Shown here: positions 13,001-25,959 of the stretch, one piece after another
Numbering within the stretch: the first letter of the stretch is position 1
How the letters are laid out: every line of letters begins with the position of its first letter
Assembly (NCBI RefSeq): GCF_025766255.1
Contig: NW_026516824.1
Coordinates: forward strand, 1-64,000
Origin: Zychaea mexicana
Lineage: Eukaryota; Mucoromycota; Mucoromycetes; Mucorales; Lichtheimiaceae
Length of the DNA: 64,000 bases
Reading direction: 5' to 3'
The notes under the pieces: generated by a model
Database searches by the model: none
What the model saw: the letters and a program-made list of their open reading frames with translations, nothing else
Told to the model about the DNA's origin: nothing
Translations under genes and position numbers: made by a program

Positions 13001-13731
13001 AGAGCAAAGTGGGTGGTGTATTGGACATTGTTCAAATCATGGAAGTACTGGTAAACCTGACGAGGCGTCAACTGACCCTTGTAGACAATGTTCTTGTTCG
13101 ACAAGGAGCAGACATAGAACCACTTGGCCATGGTGAGGGTATGGGTAGCATGCTTGCGCAAGACATAGAGCTGACGCTCAAAGTAGCGCTCATCAAATTC
13201 GTCTTGAGCCAGCACGACGAAAGGCTGCTCAATGGCGGGTTCCTTGCTCTTGGCCGCCGGGCCCAAAATGGTCGAGTCTCGAGGGACAGAACGCCAGCCC
13301 AGTACCTTCAAGTGCAAAGCAGTGGCCATTTCTTCAAACACGCGCTTGGATTCGCTGACGGTCTCAGGGTCGCCCTTCATGAACAGGTTACCGACGGCAT
13401 ATTGGCCTTCGACGGGAAGCTGGATACCCAGCTCGCGTGTCGTTTCATTGACGAAGAACTGATGGGGAATGCCGGTCATGACACCAGCACCGTCACCGTC
13501 GCGGATATCGGCACCGCTGGCGCCTCGATGTGTCATGTTGCAGAGAATGTTGCTGGTGTCGGTCACGATCTTGTGGGATCGGTGGCCCTTGACGTGAACC
13601 ATGAAGCCGACACCGCATGCGTCCTTTTCGTATTCGGGATTGTACAAGCCCTGAGCGGCAGGGATGGCTTCGGCCCATGAGGTGTTCTTAGTGGTGGTGG
13701 GAGTAGTGATAGTGTTGATAGTCGACGACAT
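7056..13731 (-). CDS. GLT1: NADH-dependent glutamate synthase (GOGAT), single-chain fungal type
   Basis: Six exons: 13731-12924, 12824-11970, 11878-10497, 10419-9973, 9903-8369, 8283-7056; 2084 aa, close to the usual fungal length of about 2.1 k. It converts glutamine plus 2-oxoglutarate and NADH to two glutamates. A short propeptide precedes the class-II amidotransferase nucleophile (EKDACGVGF, Cys39). Then come the central domain, the FMN/2-oxoglutarate synthase domain, and the Cys cluster that ligates the 3Fe-4S centre (KCHLNTCPVG, rebuilt across an intron). The glutamine-gated alpha-like part is fused to a beta-subunit-like part with a Cys-rich 4Fe-4S segment ([18 protein letters not shown]) and an FAD/NADH Rossmann motif ([13 protein letters not shown]). 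All splice joins restore conserved family sequence. The start Met precedes a Thr-rich leader. A GATA-motif cluster lies about 0.4 kb upstream. Codon use is strongly biased, as expected for a highly expressed gene, which creates long antisense open frames. Confidence 0.98.
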
Positions 13732-16700
13732 TGTTTGTTGCTTGGATGAGGCGAGAGTCTTTTTTTTATAGAGGAAGTATGTAGATGCTGTATGTACAGT
13801 TAGAGAGTAAAAGAGATAGCTGCTTTGTAAGAAGTATGTATAATGAAGAAAGAAGAAGCAGGCGAGGGTGGGGAATATGTGCGGTAATGAACAAAAAGAG
13901 AACACGCGAGCGAGATAGAGAGAGAGAGAGAGGGGGGGTTTTTTGATCTATACGAGAGAAAGAAGCAAATAAGAAGAGTGGAAAAGAGAAAGACGCAGCA
14001 AGAAAGAAACCGAAAAAATTTGAGAAATGGAGGCACCCTTTATTAGATCCGGTTCTGGTCGAGGACGTGGTGGGTGGGTGCTGCTGCTGCTGCTGGTGAT
14101 TGTAGTCGCCTCGCCTGGGCTGGCTTACGATAATCCCGGATCCCCTTATCTCGGACGACGGATAACCAATGATAACATCTTCTTGATCTCTACTTTGAGA
14201 TCACATGCTGTGAACTCTCTTTTGTTTTTTTCTCTCGTACATTTCTTGCTGACAAAACTTTCCCCTTTTCTATAAAGTCTTGTGTATGTGGTGTGTACAA
14301 CCTTCTGTCTACTGGATATAGTAGCCTACTCATTTGATCTCTAGTAGGTAGGCACGCTCTCTCAAAATAAAGATTCTGACGTTGTGTTTGTGGTGTGAAA
14401 TGTTTTGGCGTCCAATCTCCATGTGAATTGGGGGGTATTTTGTCCGTTTGGACTTTTTTAGAGTATAACGGAACTATCCTATACCCCCATTTCGGAATGT
14501 GTTATCTCCCATCTTATCATGCACCAACCAACGTCGAGCAAAAAGCAGAGACAAGCTTCTGCCCTCTTCCATTTATCTCCGCCCAATCCAACCTACACTT
14601 TTCCCGAAATCTTTTTTTTTCCTTGCAGTAGTATAAGCTGCTTTTTTGCTCCACGTCATTTGGGGAGAAATAGGAAACATAGCAACGGATCGTCCTACCA
14701 CACCCGCTTGGTTACTTTCACCTAGCAACAATTATTGATGGAAAGGGTGGGGGGCCCTGTCCCTTAATCTGTTTATTATTCCCCTTGGGGATAAAAGAAC
14801 CAACAATACGAAATAAATGGATTTGCCCTTGTCAATCGGTTACTTTCGGGGTGGAGCAACATGACAATGTGACCTCGCTTTTTTTTTCTGCACGGTGGAG
14901 GGGAAGGTTTGGCTTGGGCAAAAAGCATGTTTATAGTATATATACCTACGGTATTTGGACAGTCTATATCTCTCTAGAGGAGGGGATCTGAGAGTGGGTG
15001 ACACAAGATCTGTCTGATTTAGGCAGCCAATCAAATATGCGGAATGTCTTATCAGTGTCGTTAAGGGTCGGATGATAATGAACTTCGGAATTTTCGTCCT
15101 CCCCCTCTCACCACCCACGCTGCATTTACATCATCATTCCATGTTTTATCACCGGGCAAAAATGCCATATATGTACATACGAACAAGGGGGACAAGTTAT
15201 TATCAACAGATGATGGTGGTGATGCTCAACCCATCAGCAGTCATCCCATTGTGTGTATCATTTGTTTCTTAACGGCATAAACACAGCAAGAGAAAGATCT
15301 AGCACACACACATAGAAAGAGAGAGGGTGAGATAAAAGATCTTCCCCACTATAATCTCCTCCTTAAGCGGTCCTTCTTTCCAGATATCGTGGCCTTGATA
15401 ACGTAAAATAAATATCCTGCTCTCTCTCTCTCGCAAACAGGCGGGAAGAAACTGATGTGTGTAACCGAAATGCGGGATAGGCAGAAATATGCTTTATTTT
15501 ATCAGCGGTCAGTTTTACCCCACTGCTTAAACCATATCGCTATATACTCTATAATCCCGTCATACGCCACGTATGTGTTTTCTGATAACTTATACAGCGC
15601 ACATAACCTACCGACGTTGCCATTTGTTTATGAAACGTGAACATCAGGGACGGAACAGATAAAGTTGTCCTGACGCGTGAGATCCGACTTTCTGTTTTTA
15701 ATAATGTGTGTGTTTGTGTGCGTGTGATATTCAGACTCCCATTTGTTGTTGGCTAGGAATATGTTTGAGCAACATGCCATATTTAGCTTTCTCACTTTAT
15801 TTTACTTCTGTAAACTCTTCTCTCGCTTCTTTTCTCTTCCCTTTACTCCCTTGACTCCATAACAGACAACATGCGTTTACAAAGGACCGATGATGTGTTT
15901 AACTCGAATATGAGCATAAAATGCTATCGAAAACCCAAGTGCTTCTATCGATGTATGCTGAGATAGTAAAGTGCACGTTCATATGCTATCATCTAGCGAA
16001 ACCGCCAGAGGTAATGGCAACGGCTGTGTTACTTGGTATGTTATAGAAGTGGTGGCTATGCGATTGAACCAGACGGAAAGAAAAAGGATCAGAGGGTGAT
16101 TATTTACAGGTTGATACACGCTTATATTATGCTGCTATTACTATTACTACGATTTTGTGAACATTATGTCAACGTCTGCTATTTCTACGGGCGCTGCTGA
16201 CACAGGAGAGGTAGCGTCACCACAAATAATAATTTTGGTCACGACAACGATGATATAACAACCTTGTTTACTGTATTAAAGATACAAGATGGAACGAAAG
16301 AAAAGTCAATACTGCAATCTCACCTTCATTTTCATTGTATTCGTACGTTCTACATTGTTACAAGGGTGTAGCAATAACAGACAAGGGATTAGTCAACAAT
16401 ACGTACGTCAAGAATAAAACTGGTACTATAACATGAACATGCTGCCTATATAAGATCGGCCTGGAGTGATTGGAGAACGATATTCATTGAGGTCACTAGC
16501 ATCATTATCATTCGCTACCTCACGAGACGGATTACATAAAGGTTCAACAGCCCAAAGTCCAGTCGAACATCAGAAGCTGCTACAAGTAAAAGCTATTAGT
16601 TGCTTCCATTCCATGAATGCCTCACGGGCGTATACGACGTTAGCATAACCCTTTTATTCAACCTTGATGCTGCTCAATGAATTCCTAAATACTACACTCA

Positions 16701-18318
16701 AGCGGGTCGGTGACAATCTTAACAGATCCCCTTGAAGAGATATTATGTACGACCACCCTTTCCTTGAGCAGCAGGGATTGGTCTTTAAATTACTTGCATA
16801 CTGTAGCGAGTCAATATGGCTTTGGGTTGTTTGGGATCCAACTTGCCTTGGGGCGTTTCAAAAAAAGGGGATTATGGACACGTTTTTGATGAACGCATAT
16901 AGATGCTGTTTGCATATATGTAGAGAGAGAGAGAGAGAGAGGATACAAGCTGTGCAAAAAGGTGACAGCACTTTAACTTTTGGTTATTGGTGACAGGGAA
17001 GAAGCTGTATAAAACATTATGGAACATAGAGTAGTGGCTGTACCAGCCGTGTATACAACAGTAACCCATCTGGCCTGATCGAATACTGGAAAATGTGGCA
17101 AGCCCTGAGTGCGCACATACTTACACATATGATAAGCGGCACTGCCGAAAGCTTTATCATCTCTGTCAAGACCCAATGAAAAGCGGAAACCTAATAATTG
17201 AGTTAATGTCAAGCCACGCCTTAAGAAATGTGTCTGTAATGCGGATCAATTTATTTCTATTCTGACAAAAAAGCAGGCAGGTGGAAATACTCACTACATA
17301 CACATGAAGAGAAGTACTTGAGGTACTAGTTATTTTTTCCTTGTGAAACCTCTATAGCCAACCTGAATGGCGTCTTATACGTCTGAGTTGCGTACGAGTT
17401 TTTGTCTACTCTTCTTTTTGGATGGCCCTTATCAAAATAACTAGCTATTATCATACTTTTTATAATGTAAAACTGCTCATTAAATGGGTGCAACGGTTTC
17501 AATTACGCTGATTTTTCTTAGATCTTATATGCTTCTATTCTGCCACTATAATGACATGTATTAATTTTGCAAATGCTTTTGTTCTTTCTCAATATTTGAT
17601 AACACACCAAGCTCAATCCCAGGATGTCAATCAATCAAGCTGAAGACGCCAATTGGATTGGCTATATGAGGTTTCACAATACAACCACGTATATGAAAAG
17701 CAGTTTAGAAAAACTCGTACCTATAGCACTTTTCATACAGGAAATACTCACTACATATGCATGTTTTTTAAGCTGGAAATGCTCATTTTTTGAACAAGCG
17801 ATCAGAACAAAAAGAAAGTTGACAACATAATGGAAGTAGTTTTAGATGGCATAGAGTGTGAGTATAATCGTTTGTTGGACGATATAGACAAAACGAGAGA
17901 GAGAAAGAGAGAGAGAGAGTAGGAAAGAAAGAGTAACAAGATTTCTTAATTCCTGATTTTTTTAAAAGAATGAGAAAGCCATTAATAGAGAGAGAGAGAG
18001 AGAGAGAGGAAAAAAGTGACAGTATGTAATATACGTGCATGCATGAGAAGTCGACGAGAGAAAGAAAAAAAAAGAAGCATAGATGTAAAGTAGAGAAAGT
18101 GTGTGTGTGTGTGTGTGTTCATTGCGTTATATGATAGGTTTTGGATTCCCTTTTTTTTTAAACAGTTCATGATATGATGGTAATAAGGTGGGATGGGATG
18201 ATGGATGATATGTTGCTGATGTAAGGCGGGATATCATTGATGGTGGGGGGGGGGGTTTATATATAAAAAAACAAACAAAAAAAAGAAAAGGATAGAGACA
18301 CAAGAGAAGGCGAGCGAC
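13732..18318. other. GLT1 upstream region and long AT-rich spacer; no gene seen
   Basis: This 4.6-kb stretch holds the GLT1 promoter and 5' UTR (GA-rich tract near 13911-13931, GATA cluster at 14129-14175) and the 3' flank of the HSF-type gene. It also has GA/CT and GT microsatellites (16921-16941, 17897-17919, 17989-18008, 18099-18118). Open frames are short and unconvincing. No tRNA, rRNA or transposon signature was recognised. Confidence 0.5.
14129..14175. promoter_or_regulatory. Cluster of four GATA motifs upstream of GLT1
   Basis: GATAA occurs at 14129-14133, 14161-14165 and 14171-14175, and its complement TTATC at 14146-14150: four cores in 47 bp, about 400-450 bp before the GLT1 start codon. 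In fungi, closely spaced GATA cores are the classic binding pattern of nitrogen GATA factors (AreA/NIT2/Gln3 family), and glutamate synthase genes are known targets of nitrogen control. Binding itself is inferred. Confidence 0.55.
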
Positions 18319-21300
18319 TTAGATCTTCCTTGAATCGGCATATCCCTTGCTGCTTGGCATTTCCGTTGTCGGTGGTTGTGGAACTGCTCCTGCTGCACCA
18401 TGAGCAGTAGCACCAGCATTGTTGTTGTTGTTGTTGTTTGCCGCTGCTGCTGCTGCTGCCATGCCTGCGTATGTTTGTTGTGCTTGAGCCGTCAGTAGCG
18501 CCATGTATTCTTCCGGAAGCACCGGAAACTGTTGAGCCGCCGCTACCTGCTGTGCTTGAAATTGTGCTGCTGCTGCTGCTACTGCTGCTGTCTCTGCAGC
18601 CGACATTGACTGCTGTTGATGTTGTTGTAACTGTTGACCAGGCATCATGGCAACAGGAACAGGCACAGGCACAGGAAACAATGCAGGATGTTGTTGCTGT
18701 TGATCCACTATGGCTGGATGAGGTTGATGAGGCACAGTGGGTGTAGTGGTTGTGCAAAAGGACGATTCAACACTTGATCTTAATACAGGAGAAGGCACAC
18801 GATGTGCACAACTCGCCGCAGATGAGGCTCGACGAGCAGCAATGGTGTTGTTGTTGTAGTTATGTAAGAATTGCTGCTGAAAGAAAGAGAACGCCAAATT
18901 GTAGGCGTAGGATGATGCGTCAGTACCCCATGTAAAAGAACTTGTATCGTTGTTGTTGCTGTTGTTTTTCGCCACCGAAGCGGCGCCGCCACGAGCAGCA
19001 ACAGTATTCCTTAAACAAGTACTTACACCATTATTATTATGATTATGATTATGATTATTGTGATTCCTATTGTTGGTTGTAAATATAAATGGTTTAGTAT
19101 TATTCCATGCAGAGGGCGACGACAATGGAGAAGGGGGGTGGGAGTAGTAAGCAAGTTGGGTTTACCGGTTGTTTGCCAGTTCAAAGAGTTGTTTTCGATC
19201 GTGGTGCGAAGCCGATTCAATCAGACGACTGTAATCGTCTGCAAACCGGTCATAGTAGCCACTGAAATCGCCCATCAGCTGGCCTGGATTGATACCTAGA
19301 TCGCCCGCCAGCGCTTCGACGTTCACCTGCAGGTCTTCAATGTCTTGTGCAATTGCTTGAACCGACCGTGCTGCCGAGTCCATGGTCTGTGTGCAATTTT
19401 GAATCCCGCCTTCAATGTCTGTGATACCACTGCTCGACGAGCCACTCGAATAGAGCGCATCGTCATCAATGGACTGTAGCATTGCAAAAGGCATGGATGT
19501 GGCTGCTAGATGGGATGGGACTTGTGGCATTGCTGCTGCCGAATAAGCGGATGGTGTGGACGATGCTGTTGTTGTCGTTGTTGTTGCCGTAGCAGCAGCC
19601 ACCACATCAGGTTTGCTTGGCGCAGCAGTCATCGTAGCACTAGTAGTAGGGGTAGTAGTGGTAGAAGCTGTCGCCAAGGCAGCAGCAGCATCGCCAGTAG
19701 TAGACGACGGTGTGCTTAGCGAAGACGAGGAAGACGACGACCCCTCTGCAGAAGAAGAGGAAATCGACGGGCCTGCAGCTTCGGGTGTGAGGTTGATGCT
19801 TGAGTACAATCTTGTTGCGGCAAGGAGTATATCGAGCGGTGATACGCTTGAAGGTGTTGCACACTTACCCGACAAACTCTTCTCGGGAGGACCCTCGTCG
19901 TCTGGTATGGACATTCCAGCCAAGGACGCGGCTTCCTTGATTAATTGGCGAGGCACTATTGGCGCTCCAACTTTTTGATACAGAACAGAAAGAAGAGGTG
20001 GGTTGTGTCAATTGGGGGGGACATTTGCTACTACTTGAAAAAAAAAGAAGCATATGATATGCATATGTAGAGAGAGTTTTTCAAAAGCACAGCAGTAGTG
20101 GTCGGTTTCGATGATAATATAATATGATGTGACTGTGCGCTCTCTCTTTCTCTTTTTCTCAAAAGCAAGAGAAGAAGAAAAAGGGCTGAACCTTACATAA
20201 CCAAGATTAACAAGCATGATGGGTGTTGTGCATAGAAAAATACCTTTGCTGCTGTGGTCATCATTATTATTATTATTATCGCCTTGAAGAAGACTGCTGT
20301 CTGTGCTCGTACCACTATGCTCCATCAACACGCTCTCCGACGACGACGATGATGATAAAATAGAATGCTTACTCATGCCAAGCGCACGGTCATTGCTAAA
20401 CACGGCTGTCAAAAACTGCAGTATCTTGGCAATCACATCCTGATGGCGCTGGTGTTTTTCGCGAGCGGTCAACGACTCTTCCCAGAGGACGGCATTGTCG
20501 CGCTGCATGGTGTGCAGTTCGCTGCTGATACTTGTCTGGTGTTTGCGGATGGCCGTGATATCCTTGACAAGCGTGGCCAGGCTCACGTCTTCTTCGTCGC
20601 CTCGCTCTCGGTTGCGTTTGCGAGTCACAAGCACGAGCATTTCAGGTCGGCTGCGTTGAAAATTCGGGTTGCTGAACTCCCATCGCTCGTGTTTTGCATC
20701 GCTAATCAGCACACCTTGTTGCAAGTGGGGCACTTTGTGGAAATCGTACATGTTGAGCTGACGTACAAAGGACGCGAACGTGTTGTGTTTGTAGAATCGC
20801 GGAAGAACGGACTTTGCGAATTGTTCATGGCCTTCCACTGCGTTGGGTTTATAGAAGAGAGAGAGCGTCAATAGTCGGGTTGAGAAAGAATGGGCAGGTT
20901 TTGCATCAACAGTCTGTTGATGAAAAAGAAAATATAAAGTACCAATGAAAGAATTGCCGTCTTTTGACCAGTGGATAAGGTTATCTGTGGTTGGGTCGTT
21001 GACCATGCTACATTGGTGTTGTTTGATCAATATATAGTCTTTGGGCTCGAAACACAAATAGTCCACATATTTGTATATATATATATATATATATATAGAT
21101 TTTGTGCACTCTTTAAAATTTTACCTGTACAACTTGTTCAGAAAGGCAGGCACGTTGCGCTGGACAAAGATTCTTTGAGGAATCGCACCGTTGCTGCTGC
21201 TGCTGCTGCCGCTGCTGCTGTTGCCGCAGTTGCTGACATCGCTTGATGGTTGTGGCGAGGACATGTCCGAAGACTCATCACTGCTTGGCGCCATCGTCTG

Positions 21301-21498
21301 TCGTCGTTTCTGTGTAGAGCGTGTCTCGACGGATGTGCGTGAGGAGTTGAAAGCAACGGAGGATGAGGGTGAGAAGAGGTTGGATGAAGGGGTGGATGTG
21401 GATGACGATGAGACAGACGAGGACAACGAGCGCTTGCGACTGTTGGCGGCACGTCCTTTGCTGTTGGGTTTGGTGGACCCATCGTTGGGTCTTGTCAT
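18319..21498 (-). CDS. Heat-shock-factor-type transcription factor
   Basis: Five exons: 21498-21125, 21007-20943, 20837-20244, 19970-19166, 19066-18319; 861 aa. After a Ser-rich N-terminus of about 110 residues, the HSF DNA-binding domain is rebuilt across two introns: VPAFLNKLY joins SMVNDPTTDNLIHWSKDG, which joins EGHEQFAKSVLPRFYKHNTF, SFVRQLNMYDFHKV and a typical ERWEFSNPNF end. A heptad coiled coil (SLATLVKDITAIRKHQTSIS and following) matches the trimerisation HR-A/B region. The C-terminal 450 residues are Ser/Thr/Ala/Gln/Asn homopolymer-rich, with runs of Asn, Ala and repeated Pro-Val. It should act in the nucleus on nGAAn elements. A GTAAGT site inside exon 4 (about 19868) could serve as an alternative donor. 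It could be Hsf1 itself or an Sfl1/Mga2-like paralogue; the family is certain, the member is not. Confidence 0.93.
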
Positions 21499-21934
21499 GT
21501 TCTGTAAAAGGGGTTTTTTTTTGGTTGTTGAAAGTGTGGTTGGGTGGTGGTAAAGAAGCGTGTGTGTGTGCTGGTCGTTACTGTGACGATAAGGGTCAAT
21601 TATGATTATTCTTGTTGTTCTGTAAGCATGGAATAACATCGGTGACGGCACATACAAAAGATGGTTGAGGTTTAAAGTAAGTAACGATGTTCTCTCTCTC
21701 ACAGCTGTAGCAGCAACAGCAGCAGCAGCAACAGCAGCAGCAGCAGAAGTACACAGCTGTGAATGGTGTGAATGCGTGGGGGAGTATATAAGATGGACGA
21801 TGTGTGGTTTTTTCCAAAACATACCAGTACCGCAAAGAAAATAAAAAAGCAGCAGCAGATTGTTATAGACGGCAGCGTAAAGTTAAGTAGTGGGTTTTGG
21901 GGGAGGGAAAGAAAGAAGTGTTTTGAACGCCACT

Positions 21935-21971
<37 letters not shown>

Positions 21972-22474
21972 TACGGGGGGAAAACGAAAATAAGAAAAAG
22001 TGAAAAATAAGTGGAAAAGGAGCAAAAATACGGTCATGCACCAAACAGGACAATATCGACCTTTTTCCAAAAATCCCGACTCTTTACGCTTTTGGAACTT
22101 ATGCGCTTTTTCCTGGCTCTCTTTCTCTCTCTTTTCTTCTCTTTCTTCTCTTTTTACCTTACCGCTTAAAGCGGATTGGACTGGCTCCCCTCTCTCTCTC
22201 TCATTGCTGTTGCCCATGCCATCAGTTTCCCCGAGTCAAAAGAAAATTTTTTTTTACTCGATCGTCGATTCATTTGATTTAGTGCGATGATCACAATGGT
22301 TGCACGGCAACAACAGAGCGCACAAGGCTCACCCACACCCACCCCAAATAAAAGTAAAGCTTTTCTTTTCAGCGTTACGGTACAGTACCGACTTATCGGC
22401 TCCTTTTCTTTCAACAAAGAGAAAGCTGAAAGGCTTCAATAACAATACCTGTTGTTCACTTGTTTCTTTGAGAA

Positions 22475-22476
<2 letters not shown>

Positions 22477-22518
<42 letters not shown>
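22477..22518. repeat. (GCT)14 trinucleotide microsatellite
   Basis: Fourteen perfect GCT units lie about 1 kb upstream of the HSF-type start codon, outside any supported coding exon. Another triplet-rich patch is at 21703-21748 and a (TG)17-type tract at 21935-21968, so the whole 5' flank of this gene is microsatellite-rich. Confidence 0.9.
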
Positions 22519-22753
22519 AACTGTTACAAGTGAGTGTGCACCGTTAAGAATACGTGAGAGAATAGAGAGAAAGAGAGAGTGAGAGAGAGAGAGAATAAAA
22601 GGCTGAAAGACTGCATGCGATATATCGGACACCCATCGAACAAAGAAACTTTCGTTTCGTGTTAGAGATGGACGACGACGGATCGCTTTGCATAGTAGTA
22701 GCTTAGCAGTCTATATACACCATATATGTTCTCTGTTACACAGAAGCCAAGCG

Positions 22754-22918
22754 ATGTTTCCAGAGACTTCCATTCGTCCAGCTAACGATGCTCACATCAA
22801 AGAGAGCAAGGACAACCCTTACTCTCGCCTCCTTGTCAACAATAATACCGCAGGAGGCGCCCACTTCTTTGTCACACTGGCTTTCTCCCTTGTTTTTTTA
22901 ACTAGCGTGCCCGAATAG
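22754..22918 (+). CDS. Possible small protein gene or first exon
   Basis: A 54-residue frame begins MFPETSIRPANDAHIKESKD, continues NPYSRLLVNNNTAGGAHFF, and ends with a hydrophobic segment read from T-rich DNA. The hydrophilic first 38 residues look coding. The T-rich end could instead be a very short intron (GTCACA to AACTAG), which would give a basic C-terminus ending RRGSR. I do not recognise the product. It stands alone in AT-rich spacer DNA. Confidence 0.25.
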   Translation: MFPETSIRPANDAHIKESKDNPYSRLLVNNNTAGGAHFFVTLAFSLVFLTSVPE

Positions 22919-25900
22919 GGTCTTTTCGGAGGGGATCTCGATAAATTTTTTTGGGTCAAGAGTGGAACATCCACCACTAATAGCATTCGTATATAAGACT
23001 CAGACAATTCAAGCGATTATAAATACGTCGGGATGAGAACGTTTATGCGCTAGAATTGTTATTGGAGCGACATGATACAGACATGTACGCCCATACTGTA
23101 TACTCCTAATACAACAGCCGCATGAAACGTGCGTAAGTACGCGCGGCTCATTATGCCGGAAAAAAAGAAATCAATGCTAGCTAGTCAAGTGCTAAGACAG
23201 CCCTCCCCCCCCCCCGGGTATAAGTACCATCTTTCTCGATCCCGCACGTCTCTTCGTGGTCAAGTCCCCACCCCTCTACCCAAGCATTGGTCACATGTAG
23301 TATCTTGTTCTATTTTGACATAGGATGACCCATTGTGCCATGTAGTACTTGAGCAAACAGCAGCAACCCTGTGAGTTTGTGTTCTTGTGGTTTGCAATGA
23401 ACTTGTCATATTTTTTATGACCATTAAATACCTTTCTTAAACCTAAAACTGTTCTGTCCTTTGCCCCGCGTTCTTCTCGATGACCGACACAACCCTTTTT
23501 ATTTTGCGCTGACCAACTCCCCTCTCCCCCTTTGATTGCCCGCGAAACTATAAAATGTATTATTAAGAATTAACGCGCGAGGGGTTACTCTTTGGAAAAA
23601 AGATCGGATCGGTTGATCGATTTTCCAAAAAATAATTCTTGGGACGACTTTCCATCTTTAGGATAGGCCAGGACTAGTAAAGTGTGACACAATACTAGTG
23701 TAAATGCCCCATGTCACTACGCCTCCTTATAAACCAATGAAGCTCTCAAGGACAATCCCGTAATTATACCTGCAAAACAGATCACACTCACCTCTTTACT
23801 TGCATATTTTTAGCTACCTTGAATAACATGCACTCTGTGCAGTTTGTAATCCACTTGACAGCAGCAAAAGTTGAGCATTCCCCTTACAGCGATGTTAATA
23901 AAAGAACAACAACAAAAGGGTGACTCGTTCTTTTAACAAGTTCAAGTCAACAGTATCAACAACTGCTGAGCAAGTTGGTGACGAAGCGCGTAAAATGTAT
24001 TATGTATATATCAGCTTGTACGTATCAACATGCTTTTACCCCGTTTTAGATTATTTGGTCTTCAATTGGATGACAATAGACAAACTAGCCGAGTTCTTGG
24101 CACTCTTTTTTTCTCCAGCAATGGCAAATGAAAAAATTCAGTCAAGGTTGCAGGAATAGCCAAAGCTCATGCGTGTGTATATATTATAGCGTGTTACAAT
24201 ACCTTGTGTTTATGATTTAATACATAGAGTCTGAAGTACATGTACATATTATAGTGCATAGTGTGATGATGACTGGGAAAGAAACTACATCATTAGCACC
24301 TTCTCTCGCCTCTTTCTCATCCGCGAGTTACGCGACCAGCTTTCCTTCCGGTCAATGTATGTACACTGAGAATAGAAAGCTTGTCTTGGCCACCCTGCAT
24401 GATACACAAAGAGCAGTGTAAAAGTTGGTTCATTGAGGCCAATCACGTGCCAAACTTCCACGAGTAAATCCGACCTTGTACCAAATATATACAATGATTT
24501 ATTCAATGAAGAAATATACACCTTTCTTGTATCAACAACGACTACTGTGAGCTCCGTCTTGACAAGATTTAATAATTATGTATACGTCAAGGAATACACT
24601 TATTCTCAAAAACATCAACAATCATGAAGAACGTATCATTATCATCACTGTATATCATGCAAATATGGAAACAGTGGTCATGTTACACCACATTGCAACA
24701 GACATTCTCTTGTTTTACGCCAACATGCATCACAAAAGACATCCCTCCCCTCTTAATTATGGAATATCGTTCTGGATCTTTGTATCTACTACTATTTTTG
24801 TGTCGGCTGCTGAACCCAAAATGTACTACTTATAATCGACTACAATGCTATTGCTGGGCTTTCGCCGCTATCATGGTTTTATCATTATGAAGAAGAAACA
24901 AGTCGCAATGTTCTGTAAAGCATATGCAAAAGTTCTCGAATTTGAAACTGGATATATATTACTAAAGTCCAAGCTCTTTTGTGTATCTATAAGGATATCA
25001 ATTAATTTTAATGAAGCATGAGCTATTCTGTTGTTTTTTCCAGACCGGTACAACATAAGAAATGATTAGTCAGTTGTATTGCTGCAAACAGCAAGGAGGA
25101 GGAAAACGGATTATGACCAGGGCATTCTTCTTCTCAATACCACAATTTTTGAGTTTCAGTTTTCTGTAACAAGCTTATGACGAATAAAAGAAGGAGCTTC
25201 GGAGTATTGGCACGAGAAGCTAATAATAAAAATCTCTTTGAGGGAAGCTAATAATGACAACAATATAAAAATCGCTTTTATTGTGTACTTGTCACGATAA
25301 ATGTGCTAGTTGTAGCTCTTATTGAAATGTCAAAGCTACTTTAGCAGATTCACCAGAGCATAATCATCTTGGCAACTTACTTGGACAATAAATCCAACCT
25401 TTAATTCCGGGTACATAGAAAGCCAATCAAGATTTTTGCTTGTCAACAAAAAGTGGAGATGGAGAAACCACCACAGGCAATGATAACAAATATTAGCATA
25501 GCTTTAAAAAGCAGACAAGGTTTACAGTATTCCGTTGTTCGAGCAATAGGCAACCGTCTTGAGCTCTTATGTATCCAATGATAATCTATTGTAAGCGTGC
25601 GTTTGATCTAACTAACTCACTTTTCATGTAAACGCATTACTACTACTACAGTGTAAATGAGTCATCCTGTCTTCTATACAGAGTATATTACATAGTATGT
25701 GTTTGCGGTTTGTATGGAGGAGCGAGAAAGCACCTCTGATCTATGAATAATTGACCTGCTTCCGTGACAATAATGTTCAACTGAGTATTTTTTACTGTAA
25801 TCGTAAACCAGAAAAATGGGACCACTTCTACTGTTGCTTTGGCTATGCATGGTCAGCAGAACACGAATTCAAAGTAATCCACTCACTGTTCCTATAAAAA

Positions 25901-25959
25901 GCTCTTGTTTGTTCCTTGTCTTTTTCTTCTTTCATCATTCACACAAGTAATACATTAGG

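Larger units (their letters stand above)
21499..25959. other. HSF-gene upstream region and AT-rich gene-poor DNA
   Basis: The HSF-proximal part holds CAG/CTG-type triplets near 21703-21748, a TG tract at 21935-21968 and a perfect (GCT)14 array at 22477-22518. Beyond about 23 kb the DNA is AT-rich, with only short frames. One weak frame near 23920-24160 has plausible GTATATAT and TTTTAG splice-like sites but no recognisable content. I see no RNA gene or transposon here. Confidence 0.5.

Noticed and set aside
7548..13680. Long plus-strand open frames opposite GLT1 (7548-8123, 8539-9909, 10776-11780, 12187-12828, 12928-13680)
   Set aside because: They mirror GLT1 exons exactly and stop at its introns. 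Strong codon bias on the sense strand removes stops from the complement. None shows a protein family.
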